From Propionivibrio sp. (lineage in GTDB: Bacteria > Pseudomonadota > Gammaproteobacteria > Burkholderiales > Rhodocyclaceae): a stretch of DNA of 6,377 nt. The notes beneath the pieces were generated by a model that was given only the letters and a program-made list of their open reading frames with translations, searched no databases and was not told where the DNA came from. A program made the translations under genes and the position numbers. Positions 1 through 6,309 of the stretch are shown piece by piece. The stretch's first letter is position 1; each line of letters begins with the position of its first letter. Location: NCBI GenBank assembly GCA_017990155.1, contig JAGNOM010000168.1:1-6377 (forward strand), given 5' to 3'.

Positions 1-2
1 CC

Positions 3-731
3 GAGGACAAGAATCCAGCCGGCGAGAACGGTAACGGTGGCGCGCGTCGCCGTGGCCGTCGAGGCGGCCGACGCGAGCGTGGTGAGCGCACGGAAAATCA
101 AGCTGGAGCGCCGGTGACGGAAACGACGGTCGGCGTGGAAATGAGTGCGGTGCCAAGCGAAGCAATTGCTTCCGATGCCGTGACTGCCGTTGTCCAGGAT
201 GCGCATGGCCAAACGCCGGCGGAAGTGACCGCCGAGTCGACTGCCGGGAACGAGTCCATTCCGGAAGCGCAAGCTATCACCGAATCCGGCGCCAGTACCG
301 AGCTCCCAGCCAGCAACCCGGAAATCAGCGCACTGCCAACAGCAATCGAATCGCTCGCTTCAGCCGAGATTGAGACGGCGCAGGAAGTACCTGCCGTCGC
401 CGTAGCGCAAGAAGCTCCGGCGACTGAAGCGCCCCGAGTTGAGGTTGAGGAAGCGATCACGACGCAAGCTGATGAGCCGATCGAAGCCGAAGAAGCACAG
501 GCTGCCGCCGAAATCGCGGTGATTACGCCACCGGCGCCTTCGGTCGATCTGGAAACGGCTCTTCAGTCCAGCGGACTGGTCATGGTGGAAACGAGCGGCG
601 AGAAAATCAAGGCTTGGCAACCTGACGAAGAAGCTTCAACCCCGGCCACACCGAAGCCACGCCGCAGACGCCCGACGGTCGTCGTGACTGCCGACGAGCC
701 CTTGGTGATGGTGGAAACGAGCAAGGAATAA
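3..731 (+). CDS. rne: Ribonuclease E, C-terminal tail (partial, 5' end outside the window)
   Basis: The reading frame is open from the left edge to a TAA at 729-731, giving the last 242 residues of a longer protein. It begins with an Arg/Gly-rich patch (bases 39-95, RRRGRRGGRRERGER), followed by about 130 residues of low-complexity Ala/Glu/Pro/Thr sequence. It ends with two copies of LVMVETS, the second next to the stop, with a basic PKPRRRRPTVVV stretch between them. This resembles the disordered C-terminal half of betaproteobacterial RNase E, where Arg-rich segments bind RNA and short motifs recruit degradosome partners; that family knowledge is from memory. RNase E is the essential endonuclease for mRNA decay and rRNA/tRNA processing. 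The catalytic S1 and DNase I-like domains are not in the window, so the assignment rests on tail composition and motifs only. Another Arg-rich RNA-binding protein with a disordered tail is possible. The apparent GTG at 114 is internal, since the frame is open upstream. Confidence 0.7.
   Translation, partial: EDKNPAGENGNGGARRRGRRGGRRERGERTENQAGAPVTETTVGVEMSAVPSEAIASDAVTAVVQDAHGQTPAEVTAESTAGNESIPEAQAITESGASTELPASNPEISALPTAIESLASAEIETAQEVPAVAVAQEAPATEAPRVEVEEAITTQADEPIEAEEAQAAAEIAVITPPAPSVDLETALQSSGLVMVETSGEKIKAWQPDEEASTPATPKPRRRRPTVVVTADEPLVMVETSKE
582..722 (+). repeat. Duplicated 15-base segment encoding MVETS in the rne tail
   Basis: The 15-mer atggtggaaacgagc occurs at 582-596 and again at 708-722, in the same reading frame. 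The shared peptide is LVMVETS, with GEKIK after the first copy and KE-stop after the second. A basic, Pro-rich linker lies between them. At this spacing the exact identity is more likely a duplicated short linear motif than chance. Confidence 0.65.
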
Positions 732-752
732 CGCTCCGAATCGCGCAATCAG

Positions 753-791
753 AAATGAACGGGGGGCGCCTTGGCGCCCCCCGTTCATTTT
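753..791 (+). terminator. Strong bidirectional Rho-independent terminator between rne and uvrB
   Basis: Bases 753-770 and 773-790 form a perfect 18-base-pair inverted repeat. The core is GGGGGGCGCC/GGCGCCCCCC, and the loop is four bases in practice (cttg). It lies 21 bases after the rne stop and is followed by TTTT at 788-791. The AAA at 753-755 supplies a short U-tract for the other strand. It also lies downstream of the uvrB stop at 886, so it can serve both convergent genes. The U-tracts are short and partly within the stem, but the stem is exceptionally GC-rich. Confidence 0.85.
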
Positions 792-885
792 CAAAGCAGT
801 CAGTTTCAAATTCGTCCTTTCGGACCGCGGTGAGCCGTGGCCGACCGACACCTTGGCCACAGAACCCGCAACCAAGGATCTTCAG

Positions 886-2943
886 TCACTCATCGAGATC
901 ATGTTTGGCCACACCGAACAGTTGTTCCTTGAGCCTGAAAAGCTCATCACGCGCCGCAGCGGCCTTTTCGAATTCCAGGTTTCGGGCGAAATCGGCCATT
1001 TCCTTCTCCAGGCGCTTGATCTCTTTCGTCAAGTGCTTCTCGCTCATTGCCCCATATCCCGCCTGCTGCTGGGCCGCTTTCAGTTCACGCTGAGCGGTTT
1101 CGGGGTCGTAAACGCCGTCAATGATGTCCTTGATTCGCTTGGTCACTCCTTTCGGAACGATCCCGTTCTCCTCGTTGAAACGAACCTGCTTGTTCCGCCG
1201 TCGCTCGGTCTCGGAAATGGCGCGCTCCATGGACCCCGTCATACGGTCGGCATAAAGAATCGCCGTTCCGTTGAGGTGACGCGCGGCACGCCCGATCGTC
1301 TGGATGAGAGAACGTTCGGACCTCAGGAAACCCTCCTTGTCCGCATCCAGGATCGCGACCAGTGATACTTCGGGAATATCTAGCCCTTCGCGCAGCAGAT
1401 TGATCCCGACCAACACGTCAAACTGGCCCAGCCGCAAGTCACGGATGATTTCGACGCGTTCGACGGTATCAATATCCGAATGGAGGTAACGCACACGGAT
1501 GCCGTTCTCGCCTAGATATTCAGTCAGTTCCTCAGACATCCGCTTGGTCAATGTGGTAACCAGAACGCGCTCGTCACGAGCAATTCGAGAGCGTATTTCC
1601 GATAGCAAATCATCAACTTGCGTCGCTGCCGGGCGGACAATGATCACCGGGTCGACCAACCCGGTCGGACGCACCAGTTGCTCGACGACCTGCCCCTGGT
1701 GTTCGTTTTCGTAGTCCCCCGGCGTCGCAGATACGAAGATCGTCTGACGTAGCAAGGTCTCGTATTCCTCGAATTTCAGGGGACGATTGTCGAGCGCCGA
1801 CGGAAGCCGGAAACCGTAGTTAACCAGGTTTTCCTTGCGCGAACGGTCGCCCTTGTACATCCCGCCAACCTGCGAAATGGCCACGTGCGATTCGTCGATG
1901 AACATCAACGCATCCGCCGGCAGATAGTCGATCAGGGTCGGCGGCGGCGAACCTGCCTTGCGCCCGGAAAAATGGCGGGAATAGTTCTCGATTCCCTTGC
2001 AGAAACCCAACTGGTCGAGCATCTCAAGATCGAACCGGGTGCGTTGCTCGATTCGCTGACTCTCGACCAGCCGTCCTTCCTTGTTGAAGAACTCGATGCG
2101 ATCCCGCAACTCATCCTTGATCGCCTCGATGGCACGCAACACCGTCGCGCGTGGCGTGACGTAGTGAGACGAGGGGAATACGGTGTAGCGCACGACTTTC
2201 GCTTGCAGATGGCCCGTGAGCGGATCAAACAGTTGCAGGCCGTCGATCTCGTCATCGAACAACGATATCCGGATCGCGTGCTCCGCGTTCTCAGCGGGGA
2301 AGACGTCGATGATGTCGCCCCGGACCCTGAAAGCTCCGCGCCGGAAGTCCGTTTCGTTGCGTTCGTACTGCATCTCGGCGAGGCGTTTGATGATTTCGCG
2401 CTGCCCCAGACGATCACCGACGCGCATCGTCAAGATCATCTGATGGTACTCGTCGCGATCGCCGATACCGTAAATACAGGAAACCGTCGCCACGATGACG
2501 CAATCGCGGCGTTCAAGCAGGCTTTTTGTCGCCGAAAGGCGCATCTGCTCGATATGCTCGTTGATCGCCGAGTCTTTCTCGATAAACAGATCACGTGCGG
2601 GGACGTAGGCTTCTGGCTGATAGTAGTCGTAGTAGGAGACGAAATACTCAACGGCATTCTCGGGGAAGAACTCCCTGAATTCGGCGTACAACTGCGCAGC
2701 CAATGTCTTGTTTGGCGCCAGAATCAGCGCCGGACGCCCCATGCGGGCGATCACATTGGCCATGGTGTAGGTTTTGCCAGAACCTGTGACGCCAAGCAGT
2801 GTCTGAAACGACAGTCCGTCTTCGAGGCCTTCGATCAGCCGTGAAATTGCTTCCGGCTGATCTCCTGCTGGCGGAAACGGCTGATGGAGACGGAACGGAC
2901 TACCTTCAAAGGAGCTTACGGGGATTGTTGGCGTATTCATCAT
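886..2943 (-). CDS. uvrB: UvrABC system protein B (excinuclease ABC subunit B)
   Basis: This is full-length UvrB (685 residues; E. coli has about 673). It is the damage-verification ATPase of nucleotide excision repair: it is loaded by UvrA, opens the duplex at the lesion and recruits UvrC for incision. Visible motifs in order are Walker A GVTGSGKT (51-58), the beta-hairpin YYDYYQPEAYVP that inserts between the strands (104-115), the Walker B-type DESH (350-353), helicase motif SATPGDYE (405-412), LLREGLDIPE (516-525), QTIGRAARH (548-556), and a C-terminal UVR domain (about 638-673) that contacts UvrC. All key residues are intact. The start must be one of the two tandem ATGs (2943 or 2940), because an in-frame TAG lies 12 bases upstream and no other start codon precedes the conserved fold. 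There is no recognisable Shine-Dalgarno site, and I see no LexA-type palindrome upstream. It is divergent from the aminotransferase gene and convergent with rne. Confidence 0.98.
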   Translation of the reverse strand: MMNTPTIPVSSFEGSPFRLHQPFPPAGDQPEAISRLIEGLEDGLSFQTLLGVTGSGKTYTMANVIARMGRPALILAPNKTLAAQLYAEFREFFPENAVEYFVSYYDYYQPEAYVPARDLFIEKDSAINEHIEQMRLSATKSLLERRDCVIVATVSCIYGIGDRDEYHQMILTMRVGDRLGQREIIKRLAEMQYERNETDFRRGAFRVRGDIIDVFPAENAEHAIRISLFDDEIDGLQLFDPLTGHLQAKVVRYTVFPSSHYVTPRATVLRAIEAIKDELRDRIEFFNKEGRLVESQRIEQRTRFDLEMLDQLGFCKGIENYSRHFSGRKAGSPPPTLIDYLPADALMFIDESHVAISQVGGMYKGDRSRKENLVNYGFRLPSALDNRPLKFEEYETLLRQTIFVSATPGDYENEHQGQVVEQLVRPTGLVDPVIIVRPAATQVDDLLSEIRSRIARDERVLVTTLTKRMSEELTEYLGENGIRVRYLHSDIDTVERVEIIRDLRLGQFDVLVGINLLREGLDIPEVSLVAILDADKEGFLRSERSLIQTIGRAARHLNGTAILYADRMTGSMERAISETERRRNKQVRFNEENGIVPKGVTKRIKDIIDGVYDPETAQRELKAAQQQAGYGAMSEKHLTKEIKRLEKEMADFARNLEFEKAAAARDELFRLKEQLFGVAKHDLDE

Positions 2944-2955
2944 GCTAGAATTCTA
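2944..2955 (-). promoter_or_regulatory. uvrB: Possible uvrB -10 element inside a 10-base palindrome, abutting the start codon
   Basis: The palindrome TAGAATTCTA (2946-2955) contains TAGAAT on each strand. On the minus strand this hexamer ends six bases before the uvrB ATG, so a transcript from it would begin at about the start codon. No good -35 hexamer is present at the usual distance upstream on that strand. The call is tentative; the palindrome itself is certain. Confidence 0.25.
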
Positions 2956-2981
2956 CGTGGTATTGGGCCTTTAGCTTTCGT

Positions 2982-3010
2982 TTGACACCTGAAGGTTTAG
3001 CCGAAATCCT
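2982..3010 (+). promoter_or_regulatory. Candidate promoter for the aminotransferase gene (consensus -35, poor -10)
   Basis: A perfect TTGACA lies at 2982-2987 in the uvrB/aminotransferase gap. At 17 bases spacing the matching -10 position (3005-3010, AATCCT) is a weak match to TATAAT. The hexamer may be fortuitous or part of an activator-dependent promoter. It is the only -35-like hexamer I found in the gap on this strand upstream of the SD site. Confidence 0.25.
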
Positions 3011-3063
3011 CCGCTCATTGATTAACCTGTGGCGCCCGGTTTTGCCCTCCCTGAATCCACATC

Positions 3064-3069
3064 AGGAGG
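3064..3069 (+). promoter_or_regulatory. Strong Shine-Dalgarno site AGGAGG that bears on the aminotransferase start
   Basis: AGGAGG lies seven bases before an in-frame TTG at 3077, an ideal spacing. It is 28 bases before the ATG at 3098 that family alignment favours. It is the best ribosome binding site near this gene and argues that initiation could be at the TTG, adding seven residues (MTGIDCL). Confidence 0.6.
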
Positions 3070-3097
3070 CGCCACATTGACAGGAATTGACTGCCTG

Positions 3098-4300
3098 ATG
3101 ACCTCCTCAATCTTCTCCGCTGTCGAGATGGCTCCGCGCGATCCAATCATCGGCCTCAACGAACTCTTTAACGCCGACACCCGCTCGATCAAGGTCAATC
3201 TGGGCGTTGGCGTCTATTTTGACGACAACGGCAAGATCCCCCTGCTCGACGCCGTCAAAGTGGCGGAGAAAGCGCGCCTTGAAGCGATGCCTCCGCGCGG
3301 CTACCAGCCGATCGACGGACTAGCCGCCTACAATCAGGCCGTTCAAAAACTGATCTTTGGTGCTGATTCGCAGTTGCTCGCTGAGGGAAGAGTCGTTACC
3401 GCGCAAGCGCTGGGCGGCACCGGGGCGCTCAAGATTGGCGCAGATTACCTCAAGCAGCTAATGCCGACGGCGACGGTGTATATCAGCGACCCAAGCTGGG
3501 AAAACCATCGTGCGCTGTTCGAAGCGGCAGGATTCCCGGTCGATTCCTATCCCTACTATGACGCAGCCACGCGCGGCGTGAACTTCGACGGCATGAAGGC
3601 CAAGCTGAACACCTTGCCGGCCGGCTCGATCGTCGTCCTCCACGCCTGTTGCCACAATCCGACCGGTGCTGACATGAGCGAAGCGCAGTGGGTCGAGACC
3701 ATCGCCATCCTCCGTGAACGCGGGCTGATCGCCTTCATCGACATGGCGTATCAGGGGTTCGCCGACGGCATCGCGGAAGATGCACTGGCGCTCAACCTGT
3801 TCGCCGCATCCGGCCTGCAATTCTTCATTTCGAGCTCGTTCTCGAAATCGTTCTCGCTCTACGGCGAACGCGTCGGTGCGCTGTCGATCGTCACGGCCGC
3901 GAAGGACGAATCGGCACGCGTGCTTTCACAAGTCAAGCGCGTCATCCGGACCAACTACTCCAATCCGCCGACCCACGGCGGCGCTGTCGTCGCTGCAGTG
4001 CTTTCGAGCCCGGAACTGAGAAAGATGTGGGAGGACGAACTGGCCGCCATGCGCGTCCGGATTCGCACCATGCGCGGCAGCCTCGTCGAGAAGCTGAAGG
4101 CGCGCGGGACGAGCAAGGACTTTTCCTTTGTGACCCAGCAACGAGGAATGTTCTCCTATACCGGACTCTCCGCCGAACAGGTCGCCCGTCTGCAAAGCGA
4201 GTTCGGGATTTACGCGGTGAACACCGGTCGTATTTGCCTGGCCGCGCTCAACACCAAGAACATCGACTACGTCGCCGACTCAATCGCCACGGTTCTCTGA
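3098..4300 (+). CDS. tyrB: Class I pyridoxal-phosphate aminotransferase, aspartate/aromatic type (AspC/TyrB family)
   Basis: The enzyme transfers the amino group between aspartate or aromatic amino acids and 2-oxoglutarate in the cytosol. With the ATG at 3098 it has 400 residues, against 396-397 for E. coli AspC/TyrB, and FSAVEMAPRDPI aligns with the family N-terminus. PLP-site residues are visible: GGTGA (106-110), Trp134 stacking on the cofactor, Asn187 in CHNPTG, Asp215 and Tyr218 in FIDMAYQGF, and the Schiff-base Lys250 in SSSFSKSFSLYGER with Arg258. Both substrate-carboxylate arginines are present: Arg284 (in IRTNYSNPP) and Arg378 (in NTGRIC). AspC and TyrB share all of these, so substrate preference cannot be read from sequence; the symbol follows common betaproteobacterial naming and is tentative. 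A TTG at 3077 has a much better ribosome binding site, and a GTG at 3029 is in frame but lacks one. The gene is transcribed alone, divergently from uvrB. Confidence 0.93.
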   Translation: MTSSIFSAVEMAPRDPIIGLNELFNADTRSIKVNLGVGVYFDDNGKIPLLDAVKVAEKARLEAMPPRGYQPIDGLAAYNQAVQKLIFGADSQLLAEGRVVTAQALGGTGALKIGADYLKQLMPTATVYISDPSWENHRALFEAAGFPVDSYPYYDAATRGVNFDGMKAKLNTLPAGSIVVLHACCHNPTGADMSEAQWVETIAILRERGLIAFIDMAYQGFADGIAEDALALNLFAASGLQFFISSSFSKSFSLYGERVGALSIVTAAKDESARVLSQVKRVIRTNYSNPPTHGGAVVAAVLSSPELRKMWEDELAAMRVRIRTMRGSLVEKLKARGTSKDFSFVTQQRGMFSYTGLSAEQVARLQSEFGIYAVNTGRICLAALNTKNIDYVADSIATVL

Positions 4301-4326
4301 TCGTGCGCTGATTTCACAGCTGATTC

Positions 4327-4361
4327 AAAAAAGGTCGTTCAGGCAAACTGAACGACCTTTT
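4327..4361 (+). terminator. Bidirectional Rho-independent terminator between the aminotransferase and AsmA-like genes
   Basis: Bases 4329-4342 and 4348-4361 form a perfect 14-base-pair stem (core GGTCGTTCAG/CTGAACGACC) with the five-base loop GCAAA. The plus strand ends in TTTT (4358-4361). The minus strand ends in six U from AAAAAA at 4327-4332. It starts 26 bases after the aminotransferase stop and lies 63 bases beyond the stop of the convergent gene, so it can terminate both. Confidence 0.9.
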
Positions 4362-4423
4362 ATCCTGGCTACTTTCGCTTGGTCTTTAGCCAGCATGTAG
4401 GCAGGGCAGCCCGACAGTAGCAG

Positions 4424-6241
4424 TCAGTTGCTTCCAGCCCTGACTTCAGGAACCATCAGCGTCCCGCCGAGCGCTATCGGAACGCGCATCTGGTTTGCAC
4501 TGCCACGCATTTGAAGCACCATTTTTCCTTTCAGCTGCAAATCCTTGCCCACCTCGACGTTACCCGACGACTGCATCAAGCCCGAGTTGATGCTGATGTC
4601 CGAGAGCTGGTAGCCCGAATCGTTGATCCTGATTCTCGCTGACAACTGCTCAAACTGCGTCGCCCCGCCGAGCACCGGCCCGCGCGATACGCGACGTACC
4701 GCTTCCGGAAGATCGACACCACGGATTCCTCCTCGAGCCAGCGAAAACGCCCCGTCCCCTTCGAGCGCCGAAAATATCGTTGTCCAATTCTCCGAAAGCG
4801 CCGAAAAACGCAGATTTCCGGATGCTTCGCCGGCCAGCAACTGACCGATCCCGAGCGCTCCGCCAAAACGCGTTGCGTTAATCCGCTCATATTCGATTTC
4901 ACCCACCAGGCTGGGGGTCTTGTCCGCCCGGAGAATGGCAACACCCTTGACGAGGCCATCAAAAATGCGGAGATCGATATCGCGAAACGTCAGCGTGCCG
5001 TTTTCGAGCGTTCCCTTCAGGTTTGCTGAATTCACGAGAAAACCAGAGGCTTCCGAAGGACGCCAGGCGAGCGCATCGAGATTCACTTCAAGGCTTGCAC
5101 CGACTGGCTTCGCGTTCAGACTGATGCCGCGATCCGACGAGTGAAGCTGCACGCTCTCGAACAAACCCTTCGCGTCCAGTTTGGCGTCGCCTTCCAACCC
5201 GGAGAGAGCAAGCCCGGCGAAGGAGATTTCAGTTTTCTCGAAGCGCACTTGCTGCAGTGCAAACCGGGATGCCGGTGAGGCAAGCGAAGCGAAAACATCC
5301 GGAAGTCCGCCGATCAATTCGGCCGGCAAAGAGACCCCGCGGAGAACCGCCTGCACGAAATTCACCTTCGGTTCGAACAGGGATCCAAGCTCGGGCAACA
5401 AGCGCGCCTCGGCGATGCTCACCACCGCATCGTCTTTGCCGAACTTGACATTCGCAAGCACCAAGCCCGGTTTCGGGTAGATCTCGCCACGAATTTCGCC
5501 AATAGTGACTGAGCGCCCGGTCGACCGCGCAATCGCCGCTTCCACATCCGGCCGGAAGACTCCGTAAGGGAAGAAGAACAGCGTCAGAACGGAAATCACG
5601 ATCAGAAGCAGGAATAGCAGCGTCAGAACGGCACTCCAGGTGAGAGAGCTTCGCCGCCCCCCCCTTCGTATAGGCTTGATCGACACCTCGGGCGCATCAA
5701 TCGGTTCCCCACCCGAGAAAACGCCTTTGAACTGACTTGCGAGCTGCGCAAGGACTTCGAGTACTTTTGCTGACGACTGACGGGCTTTCCTTTTGTTTTC
5801 CTTGAACGGCGGCACATACGGGCGGTCTGTGCTGGAGAAAGGCATCGGTGGAAACGGAAAGGCGGATTTGCTGAACGCGGAATCCTCCAGCAGGCTGACT
5901 CCCTGATCAGGCTCAGGGGCCTTCTCCGAAGTTCTGTCTGGCGAAGCGATCTGAGTCGCCTTGTTCAGTGCTGCGCTTCGAATTTCCTGCGCGACTTTCT
6001 TGCTTTCCGACCACAGAGAATCCTGCTCCACCTTCAGCGCGATGAATCCCCCCTCTTCCAACTCGACCAAGGCGCCTTCTGTCAACTGCGGATTGCCGAT
6101 TTTCAGCATCAGGTCCGAGACCGTTGACTTGCCATCAACGAGGATCAGCACCATGCGCAGATTTCGTTGCATCACGCGCGTTCGCTGGTGCATCGCCTCC
6201 TCGCCAGAGGCCGTTTTTATGTATATGAGATTGGGGTCCAT
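4424..6241 (-). CDS. AsmA-like membrane protein with a cytosolic winged-helix-like N-terminal domain
   Basis: The protein has 605 residues from the ATG at 6241. Residues 17-73 (RTRVMQRNLRMVLILVDGKS through LVELEEGGFIAL) look like a small winged-helix-type fold. A polar, Pro/Ser-rich linker (about 74-190) and a basic patch (IRRGGRRSS) lead to one transmembrane segment at about 201-224. The positive-inside rule puts the N-terminus in the cytosol. Residues 225-605 are beta-rich and periplasmic by inference. Their C-terminal part (about 418-565, with repeated F-DGLVKG, GEIEYERINA, LEGDGAFSLARGGIRGVDL and SGNVEV patterns) resembles AsmA family C-terminal domains. AsmA-like proteins are linked to envelope lipid or protein homeostasis; this one's exact function is unknown. 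No Shine-Dalgarno site is visible. A TTG at 6262 would add seven residues, and an in-frame TAA closes the frame further upstream. The coding sequence contains a G8 tract just before the membrane segment. Confidence 0.85.
   Translation of the reverse strand: MDPNLIYIKTASGEEAMHQRTRVMQRNLRMVLILVDGKSTVSDLMLKIGNPQLTEGALVELEEGGFIALKVEQDSLWSESKKVAQEIRSAALNKATQIASPDRTSEKAPEPDQGVSLLEDSAFSKSAFPFPPMPFSSTDRPYVPPFKENKRKARQSSAKVLEVLAQLASQFKGVFSGGEPIDAPEVSIKPIRRGGRRSSLTWSAVLTLLFLLLIVISVLTLFFFPYGVFRPDVEAAIARSTGRSVTIGEIRGEIYPKPGLVLANVKFGKDDAVVSIAEARLLPELGSLFEPKVNFVQAVLRGVSLPAELIGGLPDVFASLASPASRFALQQVRFEKTEISFAGLALSGLEGDAKLDAKGLFESVQLHSSDRGISLNAKPVGASLEVNLDALAWRPSEASGFLVNSANLKGTLENGTLTFRDIDLRIFDGLVKGVAILRADKTPSLVGEIEYERINATRFGGALGIGQLLAGEASGNLRFSALSENWTTIFSALEGDGAFSLARGGIRGVDLPEAVRRVSRGPVLGGATQFEQLSARIRINDSGYQLSDISINSGLMQSSGNVEVGKDLQLKGKMVLQMRGSANQMRVPIALGGTLMVPEVRAGSN
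5657..5664 (-). repeat. G8 homopolymer tract inside the AsmA-like coding sequence
   Basis: Eight consecutive C on the plus strand read as eight G in the gene, spanning the codons agg ggg ggg (Arg-Gly-Gly, about residues 193-195). It lies in the basic patch just before the transmembrane segment. Gaining or losing one base would frameshift the whole periplasmic domain. Confidence 0.9.
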
Positions 6242-6266
6242 TGGCGTGCCGTTGGCAGTCAAATTG

Positions 6267-6302
6267 TTGACGAAGGTTAAGTTAGTGACTAGAATGCGCG
6301 CT
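6267..6302 (+). promoter_or_regulatory. Sigma-70 promoter of the tRNA-Asn gene
   Basis: TTGACG (6267-6272) and TAGAAT (6290-6295) are separated by exactly 17 bases, each one base away from consensus. Transcription would start near 6302, about eight bases before the tRNA. The discriminator after the -10 is GC-rich (GCGCGC), a feature of stable-RNA promoters under stringent control in the bacteria where this has been studied. The -35 element lies only five bases beyond the alternative TTG start of the divergent AsmA-like gene. Confidence 0.75.
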
Positions 6303-6309
6303 TCGTTGT

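Noticed and set aside
837..860. Inverted repeat GTGGCC/GGCCAC with a 12-base loop just beyond the uvrB stop
   Set aside because: The stem is only six base pairs, no T-run follows on either strand, and the strong terminator at 753-790 already serves this position. It is probably chance in GC-rich DNA.
853..1365. Plus-strand open frame covering the uvrB 3' end
   Set aside because: It is antisense to the conserved helicase C-terminal and UVR regions of uvrB, with no family resemblance.
1885..2844. A 319-residue open frame on the plus strand opposite uvrB
   Set aside because: It lies entirely antisense to intact, highly conserved uvrB. It has no recognisable domain and no convincing ribosome binding site, and long antisense frames are common in GC-rich genes.
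2944..3097. A LexA (SOS) operator for uvrB in the divergent gap
   Set aside because: I looked for a CTG-N10-CAG-type palindrome and found none. The only palindrome is TAGAATTCTA, which does not fit a LexA site.
3458..4195. Minus-strand open frames opposite the aminotransferase gene
   Set aside because: They overlap a fully conserved enzyme, with no domain signature and no start signals of their own.
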